NCBI RefSeq assembly: GCF_000143885.2
Contig: NC_018581.1
Span: 2,728,001 to 2,792,000 of the forward strand
DNA length: 64,000 nt
Direction of reading: 5' to 3'
Source: Gordonia sp. KTR9
Lineage (GTDB): Bacteria > Actinomycetota > Actinomycetes > Mycobacteriales > Mycobacteriaceae
The position numbers were made by a program, and so were the translations under genes. Numbering within the stretch: position 1 is the stretch's first letter; each line of letters begins with the position of its first letter. The notes under the pieces are model-generated. The model saw only the letters and a program-made list of their open reading frames with translations. It did not search any database and was not told the origin of the DNA. Positions 19,454 to 28,032 of this stretch are shown one piece after another.

Positions 19454-20728
19454 GTGACTGCTGCTGGAACCACCCGGAGTTCGCTGGATCGCTACCTGGA
19501 GACGCCCTGGGCACGATGGGCGACTCTCGCCGCCTTCCTCATCAGTTCGGTGGTCGCGATCGTCGTCCTGCCGAATCAGCCGCCCGCCCCCTATCGCATC
19601 GACTTCGACGTCTACCGCATGGGTGGTCAGGTCCTGCTCGACGGCGACGAGCTGTACGGCGTCCTGCCACCGCTGGCCGAGGGTGCGAGTCTGCCCTTCA
19701 CCTATCCGCCGCTGGCCGCCGCGCTGTTCTCGGTGTTCACCCTCGTCCCGCTGGCAGTCGGGCAGGCCCTGTTCACGGCGATGTCCATCGGCTGTCTGCT
19801 CGTGGTGTGCCGGATCGTGCTGTCGCGCCTCCTCGACCTATCGGCCTCCGACCTGTGGTGGCTCGCAACCGCGGCCGCGACGGTCGGTCTCTGGCTCGAG
19901 CCGGTCCGCGACACCCTCAACTTCGGACAGATCAACATCGTGCTGATGACGCTCGTCGTCGTCGACGCCCTGATGGGCCGGGGCAGGTGGTGGAACGGAC
20001 TCCTCGTCGGTCTCGCCATCTCGATCAAGCTGACTCCCGCGGTCTTCCTGCTGTACTTCTTCGTCCGGCGGGACTGGCGTGCACTTGGAGTGGCTGCGCT
20101 CTCGGCGGCCGGCTACGCCGCACTGGGACATCTGCTGACACCGGACGACTCGACGACCTACTGGACGTCGACCCTCTTCGACACCGACCGGATCGGGAGC
20201 CCACACTTCGCGAACAACCAGTCGATCAAGGGTGAACTCGGACGCCTGGGTGCGGAATCCGACCTCGCCTGGTTCCTCGTCTCGCTGGTCGTCGGATTGC
20301 TCATCGCCTGGGTGGCGTGGCGTCTGGTGTCCGCGGCACCGGCAGGCCCTCGAACGACGACACCGCACGACGTGGCGGCCCTGATCGCGGTCGCTTTCGC
20401 CGCGCTGTTCTGCTCGCCGGTCGCCTGGGACCACAGCTGGGTGTGGGTGGTCCCGCTGCTGATCCTGCTCACCTACCTCGCGACGCGCCCCACGGCGTCG
20501 ACGATCTGGTGGTGGCTGTTCGGCACCGGACTGGTCATCTTCGCCGTCGCGCCGCACCAGCGCATCCCGCAGCGGTACGACGCCGAGCTGTCCTGGTCTT
20601 GGTGGCAGCACGTCATCGGGTCGTCGTACCTGCTCTGGGGCCTGGTGTTCCTCATCGCCCTGGGAGCGTCCGCGCCCCGCGTGCTCGCCGCCCGGAGAGG
20701 CGCCGACACGCTCGCACAACCAGCCTGA
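19454..20728 (+). CDS. GT87-family (DUF2029) mannosyltransferase
   Basis: A 424-residue polytopic membrane protein with about ten hydrophobic segments. The early loop IDFDVYRMGGQVLLDG contains the acidic residues typical of GT-C enzymes, followed by LPFTYPPLAAALF and LNFGQINIVLM, both conserved in actinobacterial GT87 alpha-mannopyranosyltransferases (PimE, Rv2181 type). These use polyprenyl-phosphate mannose, the product of Ppm1 found elsewhere in this window, to extend lipomannan/LAM at the periplasmic side. GTG 19454 is the start. The exact linkage made cannot be inferred. Confidence 0.88.
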   Translation: MTAAGTTRSSLDRYLETPWARWATLAAFLISSVVAIVVLPNQPPAPYRIDFDVYRMGGQVLLDGDELYGVLPPLAEGASLPFTYPPLAAALFSVFTLVPLAVGQALFTAMSIGCLLVVCRIVLSRLLDLSASDLWWLATAAATVGLWLEPVRDTLNFGQINIVLMTLVVVDALMGRGRWWNGLLVGLAISIKLTPAVFLLYFFVRRDWRALGVAALSAAGYAALGHLLTPDDSTTYWTSTLFDTDRIGSPHFANNQSIKGELGRLGAESDLAWFLVSLVVGLLIAWVAWRLVSAAPAGPRTTTPHDVAALIAVAFAALFCSPVAWDHSWVWVVPLLILLTYLATRPTASTIWWWLFGTGLVIFAVAPHQRIPQRYDAELSWSWWQHVIGSSYLLWGLVFLIALGASAPRVLAARRGADTLAQPA

Positions 20729-20828
20729 ACACCTCGTCTGCGCGATCCCCTTGAAACAAGCGCTAAAATCCGTTCCAATGGTGCACGGTGATGTAACGCA
20801 CATCGGATCAACGGGGAGTGGCAGGTTC

Positions 20829-22244
20829 ATGACGAGTCGGAAGAAGCAGATCCAAGGCGTGCTGGCGAAGGCGAGCAGCATGTACCCGAGCTCGGAGCGC
20901 CCGCTGGCCGAGCCACCCGCCGGTTCCGACCTCAAGCCGGTCATGGGCGACCCGGGGATCCCGTGGCTCGGGAACACCCTCGAAGCGCTGGTCGACCCGC
21001 TGAAGTCGGCGATGGACCGGTTCGAGAAGTACGGCGAGGTGTCGTGGTCGGGTGCGCTGGGCATGAACATGGTCACCCTGGTCGGCCCGGATGCGATCGA
21101 AGCGGTCTGGATGAACCGCAAGAAGGCCTTCTCCAGTGAGCTCGGCTGGGAACCGATGATCGGGCCGTTCTTCCGCCGGGGCGTCATGCTGATGGACTTC
21201 GACGAGCACATGCAGCACCGCCGCATCATGCAGCAGGCGTTCAGCCGGCCGCGGCTCACCGGCTACCTCGACATCATGACCCCGCACATCGAGAAAACCC
21301 TCGCCAATTGGGAGGTGGGCAACGGCTTCAGGATGTACTCGCGCACCAAGGATCTCACCCTGTCGCTGGCGACCGAGGTGTTCATGGGTGCGCACGTGAG
21401 CGAGTCCGAGGCCCACCGCCTGGAGCATGCCTTCGAGGCGGCCGTGCGTGGCGGTCAGGCGATCGTCCGCAAGGACGTCGGCAACTGGACCTGGGCCAAG
21501 GGGCTCCGAGGCCGCGAGGTGCTGCAGGAGTACTTCCGCTCGGAGATCCCGCTGCGTCGCGGCAACGACGCCGACGACCTGTTCAGCGTGCTCTGCAACG
21601 CCGAGAGCGACGAGGGTGAGACGTTCTCCGACGAGGACATCGTCAATCACATGATCTTCGTGATGATGGCCGCGCACGACACCAGCACCATCGCGCTGTC
21701 GATGATGACCTACTTCCTCGGCCGCCATCCCGAATGGCAGCAGCGCCTGCGCGAGGAATCCCTCGCCCTCGACAAGCCGACGATCGACTACGACGACGTC
21801 GACAAGCTCCCCAGCATGGAGCTCGCGTTCAAGGAGACGCTGCGGCTCAACGCCCCGGTCGGCATGCTCTTCCGGATGGCGATCGAGGACACGGAGGTCT
21901 GCGGGCATTACATCCCGAAGGGCACACTGCTCGGCATCCACCCATGGGCGACGATGCTCCGTAAGGAGTGGTGGCCCAACCCCACCCACTTCGACCCCGA
22001 GCGTTTCTCGGCCGAACGTCGCGAAGACAAGGTCCACCGGTTCGCGTGGGCGCCTTTCGGCGGCGGCGCACACAAGTGCATCGGCCTGTATTTCGGTGGC
22101 ATGGAAGTGAAGTCGATCCTGCACCAGATGCTGCTGCGCTTCGAGTGGGACGTCCCGGCCGACTACCGCCCGGAGCTGACCTACGGCACCGGACCGACCC
22201 CCGCCGACGGTCTGCCGATCAACCTGCGGCACCGCAAGATCTGA
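20829..22244 (+). CDS. Cytochrome P450
   Basis: A 471-residue P450 taking ATG 20829; an upstream in-frame ATG at 20778 exists. The I-helix oxygen-activation motif reads MMAAHDTSTIAL, the ExxR is KETLR, and the heme-ligand loop is FGGGAHKCIGLYFGG with Cys about 417. PERF is present as FDPERFSAER. All core elements are intact, and no N-terminal membrane anchor is seen. No ferredoxin or reductase gene is adjacent, so electrons must come from elsewhere. The substrate is unknown; sterol or fatty-acid-type hydroxylation is common in this group. Confidence 0.92.
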   Translation: MTSRKKQIQGVLAKASSMYPSSERPLAEPPAGSDLKPVMGDPGIPWLGNTLEALVDPLKSAMDRFEKYGEVSWSGALGMNMVTLVGPDAIEAVWMNRKKAFSSELGWEPMIGPFFRRGVMLMDFDEHMQHRRIMQQAFSRPRLTGYLDIMTPHIEKTLANWEVGNGFRMYSRTKDLTLSLATEVFMGAHVSESEAHRLEHAFEAAVRGGQAIVRKDVGNWTWAKGLRGREVLQEYFRSEIPLRRGNDADDLFSVLCNAESDEGETFSDEDIVNHMIFVMMAAHDTSTIALSMMTYFLGRHPEWQQRLREESLALDKPTIDYDDVDKLPSMELAFKETLRLNAPVGMLFRMAIEDTEVCGHYIPKGTLLGIHPWATMLRKEWWPNPTHFDPERFSAERREDKVHRFAWAPFGGGAHKCIGLYFGGMEVKSILHQMLLRFEWDVPADYRPELTYGTGPTPADGLPINLRHRKI

Positions 22245-22247
22245 CAG

Positions 22248-22455
22248 CCCCCGAGGAGTGCAAGCGGATCCCCTGCTGCTCCCCGAGCCGCAAGGAGCGC
22301 AAACGGATCCCCCTCTGCTCCCTGAGGTGCGAGGAGCGCAAGCGACGAGCCACGAAGGGCCAGCACCGCGAAATCGGTACGGGCCCTTCGTGGCTCGCTG
22401 CGCTCGCACCTCAGGGAGCAGGGGGGCTGCGCTCGCACGTCAGGGAGCAGGGGAA
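22248..22455. repeat. Inverted cluster of family A repeats between convergent genes
   Basis: A full family A copy on the plus strand (about 22317-22360) faces an inverted copy (about 22384-22420), giving a long imperfect hairpin. Shorter, diverged copies flank both sides (about 22250, 22278 and 22426-22453). It fills the gap between the P450 and FKBP stop codons and could act as a bidirectional terminator. Confidence 0.8.
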
Positions 22456-22485
22456 GGCTGCCTCGCAGGCGCGGGAACTACCGCC

Positions 22486-23091
22486 TTACGACGCCGAAAG
22501 GATGCTGATCTCGAAGACGAGCGTGTCGCCGACCTCGATGCCCGCCTGGGGGTTTCCGGAGGCGTAGCCGTCGGCCGACGTCATGGCGACGCCCACCTTG
22601 GACCCGACCTTCTGCCCTGCGATGGCCTTGCTGAAGCCCGGGATCACGCCGTCGAGCGGGAAGGTGGCGGGGGAGCCGTTTGCGTAGGCGCTGTCGAAGG
22701 TCTCGCCGGTGCGGCCGTTCACACCGACATAGCAGACCGCCACCGAAGCGGTCTCTGGCACGACGGCGCCGTCACCTTCGACGAGCACCTTGACCTGGGT
22801 GGCATCGACGCTGAACGGGTTCTCGACGGTGATGTCCGGGGCCTGGGTCGCTGTGGACGCGACCATCTGCAGGCTGCCGGTGGTGCCCTGCTCGGTCCAC
22901 TGCGGTGTGGCGTCGGCGTTCGCGGGTGCGGTCGGGCAGCTCTCCGATCCTGCCGGTGTCTCAGCACCGCCGGTCGCCGCGGTCGCCGTGGGTTCCGTTG
23001 TGCTCGAACCGGAATCGGAGTCGGAGCTGCAACCGGCGACGGCCAGGACGAGGGCGGTGCCGAGGACGAGTGTCGCGTTCTTGATGTTCAC
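22486..23091 (-). CDS. FKBP-type peptidyl-prolyl isomerase lipoprotein
   Basis: A 201-residue secreted protein starting at GTG 23091. The signal peptide VNIKNATLVLGTALVLAVAGC ends in a lipobox (VAGC), so it is a lipoprotein for the outer face of the membrane. A Ser/Thr-rich linker (SSDSDSGSSTTEPTATAATG) follows. The C-terminal FKBP domain has GRTGETFDSAYANG, FPLDGVIPGFSKAIAGQKVGSKV and the final strand DTLVFEISIL. It likely assists folding of exported proteins. Activity is inferred from the conserved pocket pattern. Confidence 0.9.
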   Translation of the reverse strand: MNIKNATLVLGTALVLAVAGCSSDSDSGSSTTEPTATAATGGAETPAGSESCPTAPANADATPQWTEQGTTGSLQMVASTATQAPDITVENPFSVDATQVKVLVEGDGAVVPETASVAVCYVGVNGRTGETFDSAYANGSPATFPLDGVIPGFSKAIAGQKVGSKVGVAMTSADGYASGNPQAGIEVGDTLVFEISILSAS

Positions 23092-23120
23092 CCTGGGAAC
23101 GCTACCCGAGCCGCGACCAC

Positions 23121-23600
23121 TCACCGAGAGCCACGACCGGCGAGAACACGGGCGGCTCGCTCGAGATCGGCCCGCACCGCTCGCGCGGTGGGCCACCGCG
23201 CCGCGGTCAGCACCAACCCGCCGATCGCCGGCACCGTCAACACCGCCTCGGCATGGACATCGGTGCCCCCTTCTCGGCTCCCACCGTCACGCTCGGCGAA
23301 GGTCAACGTCAGGACCGCGTCGACCGACCGCCACCGCCCGATCTCCTGCCACACGCGATGCGCCTGGCACACAGTCACTTCCATCAGCGGTGACACCCCG
23401 GGTACGACGGTGACGTCGGTCCAGCTCGTCCCGGCGTCACCCGCCCGGTCACCGATCGGCCGCAGGTCGTCGACGCGCCGCAGACTCGATTGCCACTCCG
23501 GACGATTCGCCGGGTCCGCGAGGTAGTCGAAAGTGACGTCGAGCGGCGCGTCGAAGGAGACCACCGCATCGATGACGGTGACACGGGCGGGGGAGAGCAT
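23121..23600 (-). CDS. SRPBCC-family (START-like) protein
   Basis: A 159-residue protein of the polyketide cyclase/START-like fold: the N-terminal VSFDAPLDVTFDYLADPANRPEWQSSLRRV is the first strand and helices of SRPBCC proteins, and the long C-terminal helix is AVRADLERAARVL. It binds a hydrophobic ligand in related proteins. The start overlaps the stop of the LLM-class gene (TGATG), so it is the last cistron of a long minus-strand operon. Confidence 0.82.
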   Translation of the reverse strand: MLSPARVTVIDAVVSFDAPLDVTFDYLADPANRPEWQSSLRRVDDLRPIGDRAGDAGTSWTDVTVVPGVSPLMEVTVCQAHRVWQEIGRWRSVDAVLTLTFAERDGGSREGGTDVHAEAVLTVPAIGGLVLTAARWPTARAVRADLERAARVLAGRGSR

Positions 23601-24634
23601 CACCGGATCAGGTCGGCGAGCTGTTCGACCTCGGCGACGCTTCCCGGCGACACGAGCATCATCGTCACCCCACACGCTTCCCAGACCTTGATCTGTTCGC
23701 GCACGTGGTCGAGGTCGCCGACGATCGCCGAGTCGTCCACGACCGCGTCGGGGATGATCTGTGCTGCTTCGTCTTTGCGGTTGTTCCGGAACAGTGCGGT
23801 CACCTCGTCGACGACGTCGGAGTACCCCATGCGGCGGTAGACCTCGGCGTGGAAGTTGGTGTCCTCGCTGCCCATCCCGCCCATGTACAACGCCAGGAAC
23901 GGCTTGATCGCGGCATAGGTGCCCGCACGGTCGTCGGTGACGACGATCTGGGCGGTGGCGCACACCTCGAAGTCCTCGCGGCTGCGTCGTGCTCCGGGGC
24001 GCGCGAAGCCCTCGTCGAGCCACTCGTTGTAGGTGTCGGCCATCCGTGGCGTGTAGAACAGCGGCAGCCAGCCGTCGGCGATCTCGGCCGCGAGCGCGAC
24101 GTTCTTCGGCCCCTCGGCACCGAGCATCACCGGGATGTCGCTGCGCAGGGGATGGGTGATCGGCTTGAGCGTCTTGCCCAGTCCCGATGCGCCTTCACCG
24201 TTGTACGGCAGCGGGTAGTGGGGTCCGGCGCTGCTGACGGGGGCTTCGCGGGCCCACACCTGGCGCATGATGTCGATGTATTCGCGGGTCCGGGCGAGGG
24301 GCTTGGCGAACTTCTGCCCGTACCAGCCTTCGACGACCTGCGGCCCCGACACCCCGAGTCCGACGATGTGCCGCCCGCCGGACAGGTGGTCGAGGGTCAG
24401 CGCGGCCATCGCGCAGGCGGTCGGGGTACGGGCCGACAACTGCAGCACCGACGTCCCGAGCCGGACACGTTCGGTCGACGACCCTAGCCACGCCAGTGGG
24501 GTGTAGGCGTCGGATCCCCAGGCCTCGGCGGTGAAGATGCTGTCGAAGCCGGACGCCTCGGCCGCGGCGACGATCTCGGCGTGATGGGTCGGCGGTTGCG
24601 CGCCCCAGTAGCCCAGTTGCAGACCGAGTTTCAC
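23600..24634 (-). CDS. LLM-class F420-dependent oxidoreductase
   Basis: A 344-residue luciferase-like (TIM-barrel) protein from GTG 24634. Family signs are KLGLQLGYWGA at the N-terminus, FDSIFTAEAWGSDAYTPLAWLGSST, TERVRLGTSVLQLSARTPTACAM, and LGLGVSGPQVVEGWYGQKF, which form the F420-binding side. Such enzymes use reduced coenzyme F420, made by mycolata. It overlaps the NTF2-like gene upstream (GTGA) and the SRPBCC gene downstream, so the three form a co-translated set, perhaps acting on one small-molecule substrate. Confidence 0.9.
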   Translation of the reverse strand: MKLGLQLGYWGAQPPTHHAEIVAAAEASGFDSIFTAEAWGSDAYTPLAWLGSSTERVRLGTSVLQLSARTPTACAMAALTLDHLSGGRHIVGLGVSGPQVVEGWYGQKFAKPLARTREYIDIMRQVWAREAPVSSAGPHYPLPYNGEGASGLGKTLKPITHPLRSDIPVMLGAEGPKNVALAAEIADGWLPLFYTPRMADTYNEWLDEGFARPGARRSREDFEVCATAQIVVTDDRAGTYAAIKPFLALYMGGMGSEDTNFHAEVYRRMGYSDVVDEVTALFRNNRKDEAAQIIPDAVVDDSAIVGDLDHVREQIKVWEACGVTMMLVSPGSVAEVEQLADLIR

Positions 24635-25041
24635 TGGACAGCCCCTTCGGAGTCGGCAGCGGCTTCGGCGGCGATCTGATCGAACTGCGCGCCCATCGCG
24701 GCGGCGACGGCCTGCGCACCCGACAGCGGGCGGACCATGACCATGAGGTCGTCGATCTTGCCGTCGTCGTCGACGTGGATGAAGTCGCACCCGGTGATCT
24801 TCTTGCCACCGACCACGGCCTCGAAGACGAGTGCCGAGTCGTGTCCGCCGGCGTCGTTGATCTCGCGGATGTAGCGGAAGTCCTCGAAGACCCGCAGCAC
24901 GCCACGCAGGATGGCCGACGTGATCGCCTTGCCCGGGTACGGCTTGAACGCGACCGGACTGGTGAAGACCACGTCGTCGGCGAGCAGCGCGCTCATCACC
25001 TGCTCGTCACGTGCCTCGACGGCCTCTCGGAACTGCTTCAT
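24631..25041 (-). CDS. NTF2-like (SnoaL/nuclear transport factor 2 fold) protein
   Basis: A 136-residue cone-fold protein: the N-terminal FREAVEARDEQVMSALLADDVVFTSPV is the classic NTF2-like start, followed by the central helix and strands ending GKIDDLMVMVRPL. Members are isomerases, hydrolases or binding proteins. It overlaps the C-terminal end of the EamA gene by 35 bp and the LLM gene by 4 bp. No catalytic assignment is possible. Confidence 0.83.
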   Translation of the reverse strand: MKQFREAVEARDEQVMSALLADDVVFTSPVAFKPYPGKAITSAILRGVLRVFEDFRYIREINDAGGHDSALVFEAVVGGKKITGCDFIHVDDDGKIDDLMVMVRPLSGAQAVAAAMGAQFDQIAAEAAADSEGAVQ

Positions 25042-26008
25042 ACGTCGACCTCCCTGTCGATGATTCTGAGTCGACGCTAATGGATGCCGGGCCGGTCGAT
25101 GTAGGAAGGCGAGGAGCCAGGAGTACGAGCAAGGCCATCGCGAGCAGTGCGATGCCCACCCATCCGACCGCGGTGATCGGTTCGGCGAGCACCACGACGG
25201 CCAGCACTGTCGCCACGGCGGGCTCGATCAGGGTGATGGTGGTGGCGGTCGAGCTGTCGATCCGGCCGAGCCCGCGGCTGAACAACACGTACCCGAGGAA
25301 CTGCGGGACCAGGACGAGGTAGGCGAGGACACCGAGCGTCTCGGGGTGCGCGACCACCGCAGGTACGCCGAGCGCGACGATCGGCAGCAGCAAGACCCCG
25401 CCCAGACCCATGACGGTCCCGGCCGCGGCGCCGCGCGGCACGGAGCTGTTCATCAGTCGACGCATCGACCACGACAACCCGGCATAGGTGATCCCGGCGA
25501 GCAACCCGAGCCCGACGCCCAGCGCGGCCGACTGATTGCCCGACAGCGCGTCCCCGTGTGACGACTCGCTCCGCGACAACGCCAGCGCCGCGCTGCCGAC
25601 GATGCCGAGCAGGCAGGCGACCGTCCATCGCGGGGTCAGCTTCCGACCCTCGGCGACCCGTTCGATGACCGCCGACACGAGTGGTGCCGACGCCAGGGAC
25701 ACGACGGTGCCGAGCGCGACGCCGCCGACGCGCATGGATCCGAAGAAGCACAGCGGGTAGATCATCACGCAGATCCCGCCGAGGAGCGCGACCCGCCACT
25801 GCGCGGTCACCTGTGACCATGAGCGTCGAATGGCCCGCGCGTTGACAGACGCCTGCAACAGGCCGCCACCGCACATGGCCACGGCACCGATGGTGACGGC
25901 ACTCAGCGCGGGGGCCATCGCCGCCGCGGTACCCGACGTGCCCCACAGGATGGCCGTGAGCGCCACCGCCAGCATCCCGGCGCGTTCGTTCCTGCGCGAG
26001 TCGCTCAT
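25007..26008 (-). CDS. EamA/DMT-family transporter
   Basis: A 333-residue transporter with ten hydrophobic helices in two EamA repeats. The first starts MLAVALTAILWGTSGTAA and the second at about 170 (ALGVGLGLLAGITYAGLSWSMRR), each with the characteristic small-residue helices; IDSSTATTITLIEPAVATVLAVVVLAE is the family signature. The start ATG 26008 overlaps the stop of the glycosyltransferase gene (ATGA). It may export a product of the surrounding cluster; this is inferred from position only. Confidence 0.9.
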   Translation of the reverse strand: MSDSRRNERAGMLAVALTAILWGTSGTAAAMAPALSAVTIGAVAMCGGGLLQASVNARAIRRSWSQVTAQWRVALLGGICVMIYPLCFFGSMRVGGVALGTVVSLASAPLVSAVIERVAEGRKLTPRWTVACLLGIVGSAALALSRSESSHGDALSGNQSAALGVGLGLLAGITYAGLSWSMRRLMNSSVPRGAAAGTVMGLGGVLLLPIVALGVPAVVAHPETLGVLAYLVLVPQFLGYVLFSRGLGRIDSSTATTITLIEPAVATVLAVVVLAEPITAVGWVGIALLAMALLVLLAPRLPTSTGPASISVDSESSTGRSTYEAVPRGRRGT

Positions 26009-27147
26009 TCCCGCGTGTCGATCCGCCCCGCCGGATGCGGGTGCCGCGCGTAGAACTCGAGGTGCCGGCGCGCCGCGTCGTCCCATGTCAGGGAGGCGGC
26101 CAGGGCACGTCCCGACACCGTGCGGTCGGGGTCGGGCGTGAGCGACGCCTCGAGGGCGGACGCCAGCTCTCCGACGGTCGAGGCATAGGCGACGGTCTCA
26201 CCGAACACCTCGCGCAGGATGGGGAGGTCTCGCGCGACGACGGGCCGTCCCGCGGCGAGGGCCTCCATCGCGGCCAAGCCGAAACCTTCTTTGACCGACG
26301 GGAACGCGAACACTCGGCAGGCGGCGACGAGCGACGGGAGGTCGTCGTCGGGCACGTTGCCGAGCACGAGCGGTTCGACGTCGAGTTCGGCGCGCCGACG
26401 GTCGAAGTCGGCACGGTAGTCCCGGTAGTCGAACAGGGTCTCGCCACCGGCGAAGACGAGCGTCAGTTCCGGATGAACAGTGCGTAGAACGGCATACGCG
26501 TCGAGCAGGTCGATGCTGCCCTTGCGCGGTTCGATCCCGCCGACGGCCAGCACGTAGTCGCCGAGCCGATCCGACCAGCGTCGGCGCGCTTCGGAGGCGA
26601 CGGCATCATCCGACGCCGCGTCGGCGAAGCGTTCATACGCAACGCCGTTCGGGATCACAGTCGGGGTGAGGCCCCAGCCCGATTCGACCTCGTCGGCGAC
26701 CGCGCGCGACACACAGATCCGCGCATACGGATTGACAACGGCCTTCTCGTGGCAGTCGACGAGGATGGGCGTCGTGAACTGGTCGAGGTGGTGGATGGTG
26801 CGGATACACGTCCCTACGGCGTTGGCGCTGATGCAGTCCTGGGCGTGCACGATGTCGTAGGCACCGGGATCGAAGGCCGCCCGCAGGGTGTCGATGGACC
26901 GGACGATGCGTTCGGTGATCGTCTCGTTCTCGCGATCGGGGAAGGTGACGAGCCGCACCCGGACAGCCGGATCGACGGCACGAAAGAAGCCCTCGTCGCC
27001 GCCGCGGGCCAATGACCACACCGTGACATCGACGCCGAGCCGGGCCATCGCCTCGGCCAGGTTCAGCGTGTGGACCACGCCGCCACGGGGTTTCGTCGAG
27101 TAGGTGAGCAGTGCGACGCGCGGTGACGGATTCGGCGCCCCGGTCAT
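26005..27147 (-). CDS. MSMEG_0565-family glycosyltransferase (GT4)
   Basis: A 380-residue GT-B glycosyltransferase. The N-terminal domain starts VALLTYSTKPRGGVVHTLNLAEAMARLG; the C-terminal donor-binding domain has VGGIEPRKGSIDLLDAY and the EX7E-type FPSVKEGFGLAAMEALAAGRPVVA. This family is found almost only with nit1C nitrilase clusters (known for MSMEG_0565). It overlaps the CN-hydrolase homologue by 4 bp. Its glycan or small-molecule acceptor is unknown; it suggests the cluster product is glycosylated. Confidence 0.9.
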   Translation of the reverse strand: MTGAPNPSPRVALLTYSTKPRGGVVHTLNLAEAMARLGVDVTVWSLARGGDEGFFRAVDPAVRVRLVTFPDRENETITERIVRSIDTLRAAFDPGAYDIVHAQDCISANAVGTCIRTIHHLDQFTTPILVDCHEKAVVNPYARICVSRAVADEVESGWGLTPTVIPNGVAYERFADAASDDAVASEARRRWSDRLGDYVLAVGGIEPRKGSIDLLDAYAVLRTVHPELTLVFAGGETLFDYRDYRADFDRRRAELDVEPLVLGNVPDDDLPSLVAACRVFAFPSVKEGFGLAAMEALAAGRPVVARDLPILREVFGETVAYASTVGELASALEASLTPDPDRTVSGRALAASLTWDDAARRHLEFYARHPHPAGRIDTRE

Positions 27148-27992
27148 CGCTGGTCCGCCGACGTCGTCGACCGGTAGGTGTCCGGCCGGAGTTCGCCGAG
27201 ATGACTCAGGACCCGCCGGGCGCGGTCGACCTCGGCATCGACATCGACTGTTGCCGTGGCCAATCCACCCTTCGATCGGGTGGTGGCCAAGACGTCGCCG
27301 CCTGGTCCGACGACCTTCGCCTGTCCGAGGAAGCGCAGCGAACCCATCACGCCCGTCTGGTTCGACGACACGACGAAGACCTGGTTCTCCGCAGCTCGGG
27401 CGCAGTCGTAGAGGTCGAACAGGCGTGACTGCCGGTCGGCGGGCAGGCGAGCGGCACGGTCCGTGACGCTGGCGGGCCATGCGGACAGCGCCGCGATGAT
27501 CCGCGCCCCGTCGAGGGCCAGCGTGCGCGCCGACTCCGGAAACGTCTTGTCGTAGTCGATCAGCATGCCGAGGCGGCCGACCGGGGTGTCGAAGGCGCCG
27601 AACCGGTCACCGGCCGCGTATGCGAGTTCCTCGCCCGCGGGCTGATGGACTTTGCGGTGCGTACCGAGAATTCCGTCTCCGTTGACGCAGACGGCGGTGT
27701 TGAACCGCTGGTCGTCGACGGCTTCGGTGTAACCGATACACACCGTCATGTCGCCGGCGGCGGCGGCGATCGCGGCGAGTTCGGGAGCGTCGGGGTGAAG
27801 GGCCGGCGGCAGTTCGGCCGGGTCGGGGTGGCGCAGGTCGCCGAGGTAACCGCCGAGCGAGGCGTCGGGGAAGACGAGGAGGTCGACGCCGTCGCGTGCG
27901 GCGGATTCGATGATGCCGACCGCTTTGGCGACACCGCGTTCCACGTCGCGTCCGAAGTGCGCGGCGAGGGCGCCGAGGGTGACCGTCCTCAT
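27144..27992 (-). CDS. Nitrilase-superfamily protein with altered catalytic triad
   Basis: A 282-residue CN-hydrolase fold starting at ATG 27992. The usual Glu-Lys-Cys triad is changed: the Glu position is Asp43 (FPDASLGGY), Lys114 is kept (THRKVHQP), and the Cys position is Asp146 (LGMLIDYDKTFPE). The companion nitrilase at 32602-33513 has E41, K120 and C152 in otherwise similar motifs (FPEAAIGGY, QICYDKAFPE). Thioester chemistry is therefore not possible at this site and the protein is probably a pseudoenzyme or has another activity. It lies mid-operon, overlapping the glycosyltransferase (ATGA). Confidence 0.9.
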   Translation of the reverse strand: MRTVTLGALAAHFGRDVERGVAKAVGIIESAARDGVDLLVFPDASLGGYLGDLRHPDPAELPPALHPDAPELAAIAAAAGDMTVCIGYTEAVDDQRFNTAVCVNGDGILGTHRKVHQPAGEELAYAAGDRFGAFDTPVGRLGMLIDYDKTFPESARTLALDGARIIAALSAWPASVTDRAARLPADRQSRLFDLYDCARAAENQVFVVSSNQTGVMGSLRFLGQAKVVGPGGDVLATTRSKGGLATATVDVDAEVDRARRVLSHLGELRPDTYRSTTSADQR

Positions 27993-28032
27993 GGGCGAAC
28001 TGTACCGCTGGGGTCCGATACCGGGTGTGGAC

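Noticed and set aside
20808..22409. Minus-strand frame of over 500 codons opposite the P450
   Set aside because: A shadow of the P450 third-codon GC bias; the P450 motifs on the plus strand are complete.
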